Shown here piece by piece: positions 50,782-61,252 of a DNA stretch of 64,000 nt. This DNA is from Symbiodinium natans (taxonomy: Eukaryota; Sar; Dinophyceae; Suessiales; Symbiodiniaceae): the NCBI GenBank assembly GCA_905221605.1, contig CAJNDS010002290.1, positions 857,501-921,500 on the forward strand. Reading direction: 5' to 3'. The notes beneath the pieces are model-generated. The model ran no database searches. It was not told where the DNA came from and saw only the letters and a list, made by a program, of their open reading frames with translations. The position numbers and the translations under genes are program-made. Numbering within the stretch: position 1 is the first letter of the stretch; each line of letters opens with the position of its first letter.

Positions 50782-51064
50782 TGGTCAGGATCCAGAGCGG
50801 GGACTCCTTTATGTACTTGCGACAGTGGTGATGTGTGATCTACGTAGGCTGCCGTACATGGTGCCCGCGGCTGCGTTTTTTTGCAAACATATTCTAGTAC
50901 ACCAAACCCTACTACTTGCTTAAGAGCCCCCAAAGTGATAAAGAACATTAAGCCCTATAGTGCCCTTATCAGGAATGTGTGGAGTTTTTGCTTAAGAACT
51001 GTATAAACCCTAAACCCTAAAACCTAAAAACCGGAGCAGTAATCGCTATAAATCTCGCGACCAG

Positions 51065-51104
51065 GTGCACAATGTCAATCAGCCGTCCGGGCCAGCTCCT
51101 CAAG
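51065..51104 (+). CDS. Candidate short exon, unknown protein
   Basis: GCGACCAG acceptor, VHNVNQPSGPAPQ, GC donor CAAG|GCTTC. Confidence 0.45.
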
Positions 51105-51426
51105 GCTTCTTCTTAAGGGTTTATATAGGGTTTTAGGTTTCGGGTTTAGGGTTTCGGGTTTAGGGTTTAGGGTTTTCTCAGGGTTTTCTCGAAAGTTTAT
51201 ACCTGCACGAGATAGGCTGTCGGGATTGTCTATACTTTCCCTTCTTGGGTTTGTGAGGGTCATGTTTCGGGTTTTAGTATAGGGTTTTAGGGTTTTGGTT
51301 TTTTCCCCTTCTTGGGTAAACTTGGGTTTAAGAGGGTTACATGTCGGATTTTAGTAAAGGGTTTTCGGGTTTTGGTCTAAAGTTCGGTGGTCCCCTCTCT
51401 GCATATGGTTTCGGTCGCGCACTCAG

Positions 51427-51515
51427 GAATACCACCACCGACAACGGCGTTGTGCGCCGCGTCTTGAGCGAGATCCGGCGGAGTATGGCTGAGCGCGGCA
51501 CCTGGCACCTGCCCG
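51427..51515 (+). CDS. Candidate internal exon, unknown protein
   Basis: GCACTCAG acceptor, NTTTDNGVVRRVLSEIRRSM and AERGTWHL, then a Gly/Ala-rich GC tract. Helical, basic; strong GC3. The 3' limit is uncertain. Confidence 0.55.
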
Positions 51516-51940
51516 GGGCGGCGGGGGGCACGGGGCGGCGGGGGGCGGGGGGGGCGGGACGCAAACCCAAGCCCTCGAGGCCCAAGCACCCTCAACTCTA
51601 GACCGCAAAGACTAAGAAGCCTGAACCCCACGTTTCGAAGAGAAGTGCGCCATCCGGAGCTCCACGTCCCTTCCAAGCCATGACCCTACACCCTGTAAAC
51701 GCTAAACCCCATGCCCTAACCTGGGTTGGTTTTTTTGGGGGACAGTTTTCTAACTTCCTTATATGGGTTGATAATGGGACCTTGTGTATAAATATGTTCA
51801 GAGGGTTTAAAGGCAACCCAGAAAACCCTAGAGCCACCACCAGCCCACGAAGCTTGACAGCCTGACCCCAAAAGATCTCAAAGTTACGCCGAAATTAGCC
51901 TGCGACCGGACAGCTTTCCTTGATCACGCAGCTCCAATTG

Positions 51941-52028
51941 TTTAGGGTTTAGGGTTTAGGGTTTAGGGTTTAGGGTTTAGGGTTTAGGGTTTAGGGTTTA
52001 GGGTTTAGGGTTTAGGGTTTAGGGTTTG
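51941..52028. repeat. TTTAGGG array
   Basis: Twelve or so nearly perfect TTTAGGG units. Confidence 0.95.
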
Positions 52029-52479
52029 TTGATTGTCACATTCTAATCGTTATCTGAAATGCACCTTGGTTTTGGGGTTTGGGGTTTCAGGCTTTATACT
52101 AGGCGCCGACTTGCTGTTGATGCAGAGCACGCCCTCCCCATATCCTGCGGAAGGCCCTTTTAGGACGTCTGATTGTAGGGTTTTGCGACCATACGACGCA
52201 CTTTTTTTGTTGGGGCTTCTACTTTGAGCCGAATCCCTAAACCCTAAACCCTAAACCCTAAACCCTAAACCCTAAAGAAACCCTACAAGGGGCCGAAGCC
52301 ATGAGGTTGAATAGGATTTTGGGTGTAGGATGGAAGGTTTCTCATGGGTTCCCCGACTACCCCCCTCAAAGACTACCCCCCCCCCCCCCCCCCCACCCCC
52401 CAGGTACTAAGGCTACTTAGGGATAAGGAAGCCTATACTTCAGGTTGTTTGAGGGCTGAGCGGAACCGAGGTCATCCAG

Positions 52480-52524
52480 GATCATCGCAGATAAGACCTT
52501 CCAGCAGATCTACGCCGCTCGCTT
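52480..52524 (+). CDS. Candidate short exon, unknown protein
   Basis: GTCATCCAG acceptor, IIADKTFQQIYAAR, donor CTT|GTTTAGGG, with the donor inside a telomeric unit. Confidence 0.55.
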
Positions 52525-52682
52525 GTTTAGGGCATTCTAAGGGTGGCGTCATGGGCTCTTAATGTGGTCCCATATCTCCTTTAGAGGGTTCTGATGTATG
52601 GGCCCTTAATTTGAAGAAAGTGCAAAAAAAGAAAGAACAGAGGTCCCCTTCCTTTTAGGGGTCCATACAAAGGGACCATGAG

Positions 52683-52843
52683 GCTTAGGCTTGGGCTTCA
52701 GGGTTTGGGGGTTGAGAGTCTGACAGCACTGATGTCGAGGGTTCTCGGTGGAGGTTAAGGTCGGCTTAGGCTTGGGCTTCAGGGTTTGGGCGTTGAGAGT
52801 CTGACAGCACTGATGTCGAGTGTTCTCGGTGGAGGTTAAGGTC
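52683..52843. repeat. Tandem duplication of an 80-base segment
   Basis: GGCTTAGGCTTGGGCTTCAGGG through GGTGGAGGTTAAGGTC occurs twice in a row with very few differences. Confidence 0.9.
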
Positions 52844-53393
52844 ACGGGTTCCCGTCCGACCCCTCTGTAGCACCCCCCGCCCGCGTAGCTTCCCCCCCAT
52901 GCTGGGGAAACTAGGGGGGGGGGGGGGGGGGCAGTATAGAGGGGGGTGGCCATGGTAGGAGGTGGCATGCAGTCTACTTGTCTTTCTTCGCTGCTTTCCC
53001 TTTGCCGTACGACGACCCCCTTCAACAAATCGGACTCCCCAGACTGGGGAGTCCTAACCCCCCAAACCAACCTGAAACCCTACACCCTAAACCCTAACCC
53101 ATAAGCCCTAAACCCTAAACCCTAAACCGATTAAACTAGAGCCCTGAAGCAAGGGTTTTGGGTTTTGTGTTAAGGGTTTGGGGTTTAGGGTCTAGGGAAA
53201 TCCTGTCCCTTTAAAGCCTTACAAAAATGCCTTGCGGAAGCCTCAGTATTGTGGTCATAGAGCCGCACCCTCGTACCTAAAGGCATCCCCTGCACCCTAA
53301 ACAGGGTTTAGGGTTTAGGGTTTAGGGTTTAGGGTTTAGGGTGTAGGGTTTTTAGTTTTGGGGTTTAGGGTTTTGGCACCCTCTGGCTCAAAG

Positions 53394-53465
53394 GAGCTGG
53401 TTCCAGGCACCAAAGGCATCCTGGGCGAAGGCCAGGGGGAGGAGGGAGCTGCGTGTTTTCACGCA
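53394..53465 (+). CDS. Candidate internal exon, unknown protein
   Basis: Exactly 24 codons, ELVPGTKGILGEGQGEEGAA then CFHA, between GGCTCAAAG and a GT donor (GCA|GTCCAA). Phase 0 at both ends. Confidence 0.65.
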
Positions 53466-53497
53466 GTCCAACATATTACTTCGGACTGAGGGTCTGT

Positions 53498-53592
53498 CGG
53501 TTTAGGGTTTAGGGTTTAGGGTTTAGGGTTTAGGGTTTAGGGTTTAGGGTTTAGGGTTTAGGGTTTAGGGTTTAGGGTTTAGGGTTTAGGGT
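53498..53592. repeat. TTTAGGG array
   Basis: About 95 bases of perfect TTTAGGG units. Confidence 0.95.
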
Positions 53593-53630
53593 GTGTTGCG
53601 GACTTCGGGTCTTTAGGGTTCAGGGTTCGG

Positions 53631-53690
53631 GACCACACCTTCGATAGCAATGAAAATGCGGGCGCAGGTGGTGGTGCTGATACCTACACA
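53631..53690 (+). CDS. Candidate exon, boundaries uncertain
   Basis: Open frame HTFDSNENAGAGGGADTYTL just after a TTTAGGG array. GCGCAG|GTGG inside makes the true splice sites ambiguous. Confidence 0.35.
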
Positions 53691-54149
53691 TTGTACTTCC
53701 GGAGTTTTTTGTTTGGTTATTCTTTGTATTACACCTATACATGTAGTGATTTCTATTACACCTATCTATCTACTGTCTGGCTAGATTTGCAAGATGCCTG
53801 TGAGCGCCAGAGGCTCGTTTCCCGAACCCTAAATCAGGGTCTCTGTGCTGAGCCTAGGGGTTTCGGGTTTTGGGGGTACTATATCCTATATCCCCCTCGG
53901 GAATTATTGTTTTGTTCATACAGAAACCCAAGAGGATGTTAACACATATTAGTTTTCATTCAGGTTCTATGGGGAGTATAGAGTAGGGGTTTAGGGCCTA
54001 GGGTTCTTTGGTGGGAGATGGGTGGTTGGTATCTCATATGTGCAATTTGTGCAGACTGCAGTGTCTTGCAGCCTGGACTACATAGATTCGGCTAGGTTCG
54101 GGTAGATGTCTAGATGTCACGGAATGCATCCCTCCCCCCCCCGCCCCCC

Positions 54150-54392
54150 CCCCCCTCCGACTTTACGTTATACATCTTTTCGGGGCCAACAAGGTACATC
54201 TCGGGGGTGATCGGGGGCGATTTTCTGTTTTGGGTGCATTTGCCAGGGACCATACTGCAGAAGGTTGTTGCGCAAATTGAGCCTGTATACTTGGCTGATG
54301 CTGTCTTCACGACTCACTTTCTTGCCGGAGTTATGGACGCGGATTGGAGTGCGCTGCAGCTATATTTTTCCAGCCGAGAACTGGCGGTCTGA
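54150..54392 (+). CDS. Candidate exon or exon group, unknown protein
   Basis: Open frame reading FTLYIFSGPTRYISGVIGGD, LQKVVAQIEPVYLADAVFTT and HFLAGVMDADW. CCAG and CTGCAG inside are possible acceptors. The frame upstream of 54150 is a C-rich artefact. May belong to the gene of the kinase that follows. Confidence 0.45.
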   Translation, partial: PPSDFTLYIFSGPTRYISGVIGGDFLFWVHLPGTILQKVVAQIEPVYLADAVFTTHFLAGVMDADWSALQLYFSSRELAV

Positions 54393-54432
54393 CGTGGTGT
54401 CTGCCATGGAGCATGTGCTTCGGGCTGAACAG
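54374..54432 (+). CDS. Candidate internal exon, unknown protein
   Basis: Strong acceptor (TATATTTTTCCAG), ENWRSDVVSAMEHVLRAEQ, GC donor CAG|GCTCTT. It overlaps the end of the previous frame, so at least one boundary there is wrong. Confidence 0.55.
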
Positions 54433-54911
54433 GCTCTTTGAGAAAGCCGTGGGCAGGGGAGTATTTCACGCCAGTGGCGGACAGTAGCGGTACCTGTTCA
54501 GTCTCCGATGCCCCTCGTTTAAGTGTCGTAACAGGGTTATAATTGGGTTAGAAATACAGTTATAGTTGGGTTATTAAGTAGGGGTCAGACTCACCCAAAG
54601 CCCTAAACCCTCAACTCTAGGAACCCCACAAGGGGGGTTACAATAGGGGACCCCCGATAGAGACCCCAAATAGTAGGATTCCAGATAAGGACCCCAATAA
54701 GGTGCCCCTTATTTTGGAAGCCCCCAATAAAACCCTAGATCTTGGTTTGGGGCATAGGGGTGACTGTTGTCTAGTGTTGCAGCATGGTTTTTATCTGAGC
54801 AGCGCAGCCCTTTGCCTAACAGTTTGGCCTAAGCAGCAGCCTACTGAGGGTTTAGGGTTTAGGGTTTAGGGCTTAGGGTGTAGCACTTGGGGTGGGGGTT
54901 TAGGGTTTTAG

Positions 54912-55017
54912 GAGATGAGACAGACACCGCCGGAGGCATCAACGGACAGGTTCGACGCGCTACGGAGCGGAACACCGGGAGAGAAGTCGCAGTGAAGTGC
55001 CTGGCCTGGCTGAATTT
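54912..55017 (+). CDS. Kinase exon 1 seen: glycine-rich loop and VAVK
   Basis: TTTTAG acceptor. Reads TAGGINGQVRRATERNTGRE then VAVKCLAWLN; the ATP-binding Lys codon is 54995-54997. The frame meets TAG at 55019, so the exon must end before it, most simply at TTT|GTAGG. Confidence 0.8.
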
Positions 55018-57781
55018 GTAGGTTTAGGGTTTAGGGTTTAGGGTTTAGGGTTTAGGGTTTAGGGTTTAGGGTTTAGGGGGATTGCTGTAGGGTCTGTTGG
55101 GTTCATTGAAGGGTTTGAGGAATACTTGCGGAATAATAAGTTAAGGCTTAAAGGTTTACGTATATTTAACTGAGGATACAGAGTCAAGAGTTCGAGCTTT
55201 CGAGGGAAGATATAGGTGCTTAACTCCCACATTCATGAAATCCTGCTGAGCTGCTGAGCTTAAAGGATGTTGAGAGATGAGAACCCTAAACCGAAAACCC
55301 CAAACCCCAAACCCCAAACCCTAAACCCTAAACCCTAAACCCCAAACCCCTAACCCCAAACCCCAAACACTTAACCCGCAAGCTGGTTCAGGGCTAGGGC
55401 TCCTCGAGGTACATCAGCAAATCTTGGTGATCCCTAAACCCTAAACCCTAAACCCTAAACCCTAAACCCTAAACCCTAAACCCTAGACCACCCGAAAACT
55501 ATGCGCTTGAACCTAAACCCATATAGGGGGGGGGGGGGGGGGGTTCCCGACGTTAGGGGTACCTTCTTGGGGTCCCTATTTGAAGGGAAACGCACGATTT
55601 CGGGGTCTATATTAGGGGATCCCTTAGTTCAAACCCCCATGTAGGGGGTTCCGAAATTAGGAGTAGTACCCTTTTTGTGGGTTTTTCTTTAAAAGGTGAT
55701 TCTATCCTATTTGGGGTATAAAAAGTGGGAAACACCCATATATCCCACTTGGAGGATCTTGGGGACTTCGTAAGTAGGTTTCGAAAGTGGAGTCTTAAAG
55801 TAGCGCAGCCCAAAATCGGGCCCAGCTTGCCCCAGACCCGAAACCCTAAACCCTAAACCCTAAACCCTAAACCCTAAACCCCAAACCCCAAACCCTAAAC
55901 CCTACACTCCATTTAAGAGCTACCCTCCCCTACTGGTCCGCCGGCCCCCTGGTCTGCAACATGCCCAGGCGCATCTCCTGTGTGAACTTGTCCGAGCAGC
56001 GCCGCCAGATGCTGGTCTCGGAAGTGGGCATCTTCTTGCAGGCCAGTGGTACCCTAAACCCTAAACCCTAAACCCTACACCCTAAAGCCTAAACCCTTTT
56101 CTCCCTTTTTGTGGGTCAAGGTTCCCTCATAAAGTAACCACCCCCCTTTTTGCAGGCCAGTGAGTTGCTTATGGGATTTGTGAGTTTTGGGGGTTAGGGT
56201 TTACGAAGTTTAGGTGGCTTCGATTGTTTGTGCTTGGGGTTGTCTGGCTAAGTTTGGTGTCAGATTGAACCCCCCAAGAACATGAAACTCAAGATCGTAA
56301 AGCATTCAACTAGTCACTAGCCTGAGTGTTTAGAGAAGTTTGGGTCCTAAGCCCAAGCCCTAAACCCTAAACCCTAAACCCTAAACCCTAAACCCTAAAC
56401 CCTAAACCCAGGGATTTTGGGGGTTTCGGGATGACAATTCCCGAATCATGAAAGCCGGTGCCCCCGAAACTCCGAAGCTCCGAATTCCAGGATGGCCTGC
56501 AGCTCTTCTTGTTTTTTGTTGCTTTTGGAGGGGAGTTTAGGGTTTAGGGGTTAGGGTTCAGGGTTTAGGGTTTCGGGTTTAGGGTTGTTAGTTTTAGGGT
56601 TCAGGGTTTGGGGGTTGGGGCAGACATGAGCTTTGGCAACAGGTGCACCATCAGAACATCGTGAAGTTGCTGGAGGTCTATGAGTCAGAAGTTCCCTCCT
56701 CAGCAAACCCTAAACCCTAAACCCTAAACCCTAAACCCTGAACCCTAAACCCTATTTGCTGAAGAACCCCTTTAAATGTAAAATAATGATCCCTATGTCG
56801 CCCTTATAAGGAAGATTGTTGTTGATTCTCCGTGGGGGTTCTTAAGCAAATAGGCAAAGGAAGTTTAAAGGTTTGCGGTTTTGGGGGGTTTTGGGGTTTT
56901 GGGGCTAGCGCTCAGGCTTGAGCATCTAAAGGCTTAGGGCTTGGGGCTTGCACGTGTTCTAGGGTAGCTGTAGGTCGGTTGGGAGGATGCTGGGACCGTA
57001 GCAAATTAAAGGCGTACAGGGTGGAGTGTTCTTTGGCACTCTTACCATCAGACGACGTTTCCAGCGTTGACCTCCCGACTAAGATGGGGTTCGTAGGGGT
57101 TAAGGGTCTAGTCTAGGGCTTACAGGAACAAACGTCATAGCTTGAGTCTCTAAACACATCCATGAGCAGTAGACTACCGGTAGACGCTGCTACGAAGAAA
57201 TAAGCCATACCCCCCAAACCCCTAACCCTAAGCACTAAGCCCAATGCCTTGCAGGTGAGTCCAAAGCCCTGCGAACCAAGAATTCCTACCCTGAACCCCA
57301 AAGACCTGAATGCCTGGATCCCGAAGTTTTTGGGTTTAGGGTTAGAGTTAGACCTGAATGTCTAGATGCCGAAACATGGGTGCAGGGCTTGAGATTTTTG
57401 GGGGTTCGGGTTCAGGGTGCAGAGTTTTGGGGGTGTGTCAGTTCTCCTCTTCAGTGCCAGCTACGGTAAACCCTAAGACACGCCCAAAGCAGCCGAGCCA
57501 CAAACCATAAACACCAATCCCTAAACCCTAAACCCCAAACCCCAAACCCCAAACCCCAAACCCTAAACCCTAAACCCTAAACCCTAAACCCTATAACCCT
57601 ATAACCCTATAACCCTATAACCCTATAACCCTATAACCCTATAACCCTATAAACCCTCAACCCCTGACCCCAAACCGCGCGCGTCGCAAGGTCGATCAAG
57701 CTGTACTTCTGGTCATGGAGCCGGAAGCCCAATGTACTCCTGGTTGCTTAAGAACCCCCCAAAAAAACAAATAAATAAATG

Positions 57782-57816
<35 letters not shown>

Positions 57817-60800
57817 TCGATTTACATGTATATTTTATGTTTATAATTATGTTTGCATTCATATTTATATTTATATTTGTATTTATTTTATATTATATAT
57901 ATACTTCCTTATAAGGGCAATATAGTCTATTAAGAACCCCCCGCCAAAAAGTATAAAGAAAATCACTAACAATCTTCCTTATAAGGGTAGTATAGGGATT
58001 ATTTGTTAAAAAACATATTTGGGGTTGTTAAGCAAACAGTAGTGTATGTGGCTTCGGGTATTGGGATTGTTAAGGGTTTCAGGGCTTTGGGTGTTTGAGG
58101 GTGTAGGCTTGAGAATTTGTTGTTTAGACTTTCGGGCTTTGTTTAAATGTCGGGTACCTGCTGCAGCGGCCAGTGAAGGGTGTGTTTACGGTTTCGGGTT
58201 CAGGTTTGAGGGGTTCGGGTGGCCTCCAATTTACACACAGCTCTAGAAAGCTCATCGGCACTCAGCGTTGCTTTTAGGAATTAGGGTTTAGGGTTTAGGG
58301 TTTAGGGTTTGGGGTTTCGGGAACTGTGAAGGTGGATTGAACGACTCTGCTTGCAGGTTCCCGAGTATAGCTGGAGGAGAACAGTAAACCTGCCCTACTT
58401 GTAGCTATTGCCCTTACTGCCTATTTTAGCGGTTAGGCTCCTTTTCTTAAGAAGAAAAGCTTTCTTTAGATAAAACAGGCAGGTTTTTTTTTCATTCTTT
58501 CGGGTGCTGGGGGACCTAACCACGGGCCTTCAAGTTGGCTGCCTCCAGGCCTACACGCTCCCAACATGGTTGTGGGTGCATGGCTTCAACCACGGAGTTT
58601 AGGGGTCTAGGTCAAGTTTCGGCTTTAGGGTTTAGGGTTTAGGGTTTAGGGTTCAGGGTTCAGGGTTTAGGGTTTAGGAGGTTGAGGGTTTAGGGGTGTT
58701 TGGGTTTTAGGCGTCCCGAGGGCCAAGGCCCCACGGAATTCTGCAACAACGAGCACCCGCCGCTCCTTACGTCCCCAGCGCCTTACCCAAGATGGGGGTT
58801 TACGAGAATAAGGGGCCCTGAATATAGACCCGGATAGCAGGATTCCCTGAAAATAACGACCTCAAGAAGGTACCCGAATTTCGGAAACCCCCAAATCTTG
58901 ACCACACGTTTACCATGTGCCCTGCTTGGACGTTCACGGGTGGTTAGAAATCAGGTTAAACTTGCCCTTTAAATAAAGTTAGAACTGTAGTTACCAGACT
59001 GCTAACCCTAACTACCCATGAACTCCTGCCCCTACCCTTTGATTGATGCTAGGCTATGCACTGGCAAGGACACCGCATGGGGCTGTGGGGTCCGCGGGTC
59101 ACATTCCCCCACAGTGAGGGCTCGGTTTCGGCTCTTGCTTTATAGGGCTAAGGTGTTTAAAGAAACCCCAAACCCTAAACCTTAAACCCAGAACGCCAAA
59201 CCCTAAACCCCGTAACCCAGTCTGCTAGAGGCTTAGGGGATGAGATGAGATTTGCGGTTGGCTTCAGCAGTTGGTGATTGTAGATACCCAGAGAACTCAT
59301 GAGAGCATCGTTTAATTTTGGGAACGGCTCCTTTTTATCAGCGTTCAATTGGGTCAGGTTTCAAGGGTGTGGGGCTAGGGTATTTAGGGTTTCCTTATAA
59401 GCTTCCGGCCACACTACTCTATTCCCCCGTTACTCTGAGACCTGGCAAGGGCAGTTGAAACAAGGACCCCTAAGGCCTAATCTCTTGATTAATGGATATG
59501 ATGTCTCCGGGGATCCTAAACCCCGAAACCGAAAACCCTTAACCTGCGCCTCTCAACTGAAGCGCAGAGCCCTCAATCCTACATTAAGGTCTTGCGGACG
59601 TGTTTCCCAGAGGGTCCAGGTACTCCTATGTTGGGACTTTCTCTTGGGGCCTGCATTCTTGTGTAACCCACTGCGATGTCAACCTTAAATTCCCGAGAAG
59701 CCCTTGAGCCGCAAAAGCCCAAGCCCAAAAGCGCTCAGAACCTTCAAAAGGCCCCCAAACCCTAAAGCCCTTAACCCTAAACCTCAAACCCTTAACCCCT
59801 AAACCTTGAAACCCCTCATACTAAACCCCAAACCCTAAACCTCAAACCCCTAAAACCCTAAAGCCCTAAAGCCCAAAGAGCCAGCGGGACACAAGGAGCT
59901 GTTTGAGAGGTTGGCCGAGCGGAAGTGGTACTCAGAGTGCTCCTGGGGCGGTTTAGGGTTTAGGGTTTTGGCTTTTTGGGGGTTTGGGGTTTGGGGGTTG
60001 GGGTTTAGTGTTTAGTAAGGGTTGCATGGACCCAGCTTGGTGTTGTCTTGGTTCTTCAGTAGGCTTCAGAGGGGGTTAGGAATTTAGGCGTCGAGTACGT
60101 AGGGACGGGGCACCCGGGCTTGAACCTGAGCTTCAGATTCAGTACGAGGTCCCCACCCTCAACCCTAGACCCCAAAGCCTGAACCCCTCATGCTAAACCC
60201 CCTAAAACCCCAAACCCTGAACCCCAAACCCTAAACCCTAAACCCCAAACCCCAAACCCTAAACCCCAAACCCTAAAGCCCAAACCCCAAACCCTAAACC
60301 CTAAACCCCAAACCCTAAACCCTAAACCCCAAACCCTAGACCCTAAACCCTAAACCCTAAACCCCTAACCCTCAACCATCGCCAGGTACGACGCCGCGCG
60401 GGTGACCCGGCAAATGCTCGACGCTGCGGCCTTGGCTTCCTCTTGGTTGTGGGGTTTAGGGTTTGGTTTAGGGTTTAGGGTGAGGGGTGAGGCCCTAAAC
60501 CCTAAACCCTAACCTGTGGTCCACTCCTACCACACCTTACAGAATCCGATGAGACCCCCTGAAGCCCTAACCTTTCTGGGCGTCTGCCGTTTTTTGTGTA
60601 TTCTCCTGACACTTCAGGGCCTCCCAAATGCCGGGGGGTTATCGAAATTCAGGTCCCCTTCGAGGTCTCCTTTACTGCATGGACCCGGAATACCCTAAAC
60701 CCTAAACCCTAAGCCCTAAACCCTAAACTCTAAGCCCTAAACCACCTATTATGCTTAAAGGGTTCTGAAGTATTGGCCCTTCGGTGTTTGAGGGTACGTA

Positions 60801-61220
60801 TGTAAGGGGAATATCAGGTTGCCAAAGTTAGTTCTAATCCCCAAACCCTTAGTTTTTGATGGCGCATACTCCTTGTCAGAAGCTCCGTCGTCACCTTGTA
60901 TAGGGTATGGGATGTATACTGTGGGCTGTTGGGGCTTTAGGCTTTTGGGCTTTGGGGTTTTCAGGGGTTGGGCTTTTAGAGCTGCAGAGGCTTTTGGTTG
61001 TCGGGATTCACTTTTTGGGGTTTCAGGTTTTAGGTTTTAGGTTTCAGGTCTTTTGGGCCTTAAGGCTTACCCCAACTAGCATTGTGGGCTCTGGCATGAT
61101 TTAGGGTCCGGGTTTAGGGTTTAGGGTTTTAGGGATTTAGGGTTTAGAGTTTTAGGGTTTAGGGTTCAGGGTTCAGGGTTAGGGTTTAGGGGTTAGGGTT
61201 TAGGGTTTAGGGTTTAGGGT

Positions 61221-61252
<32 letters not shown>

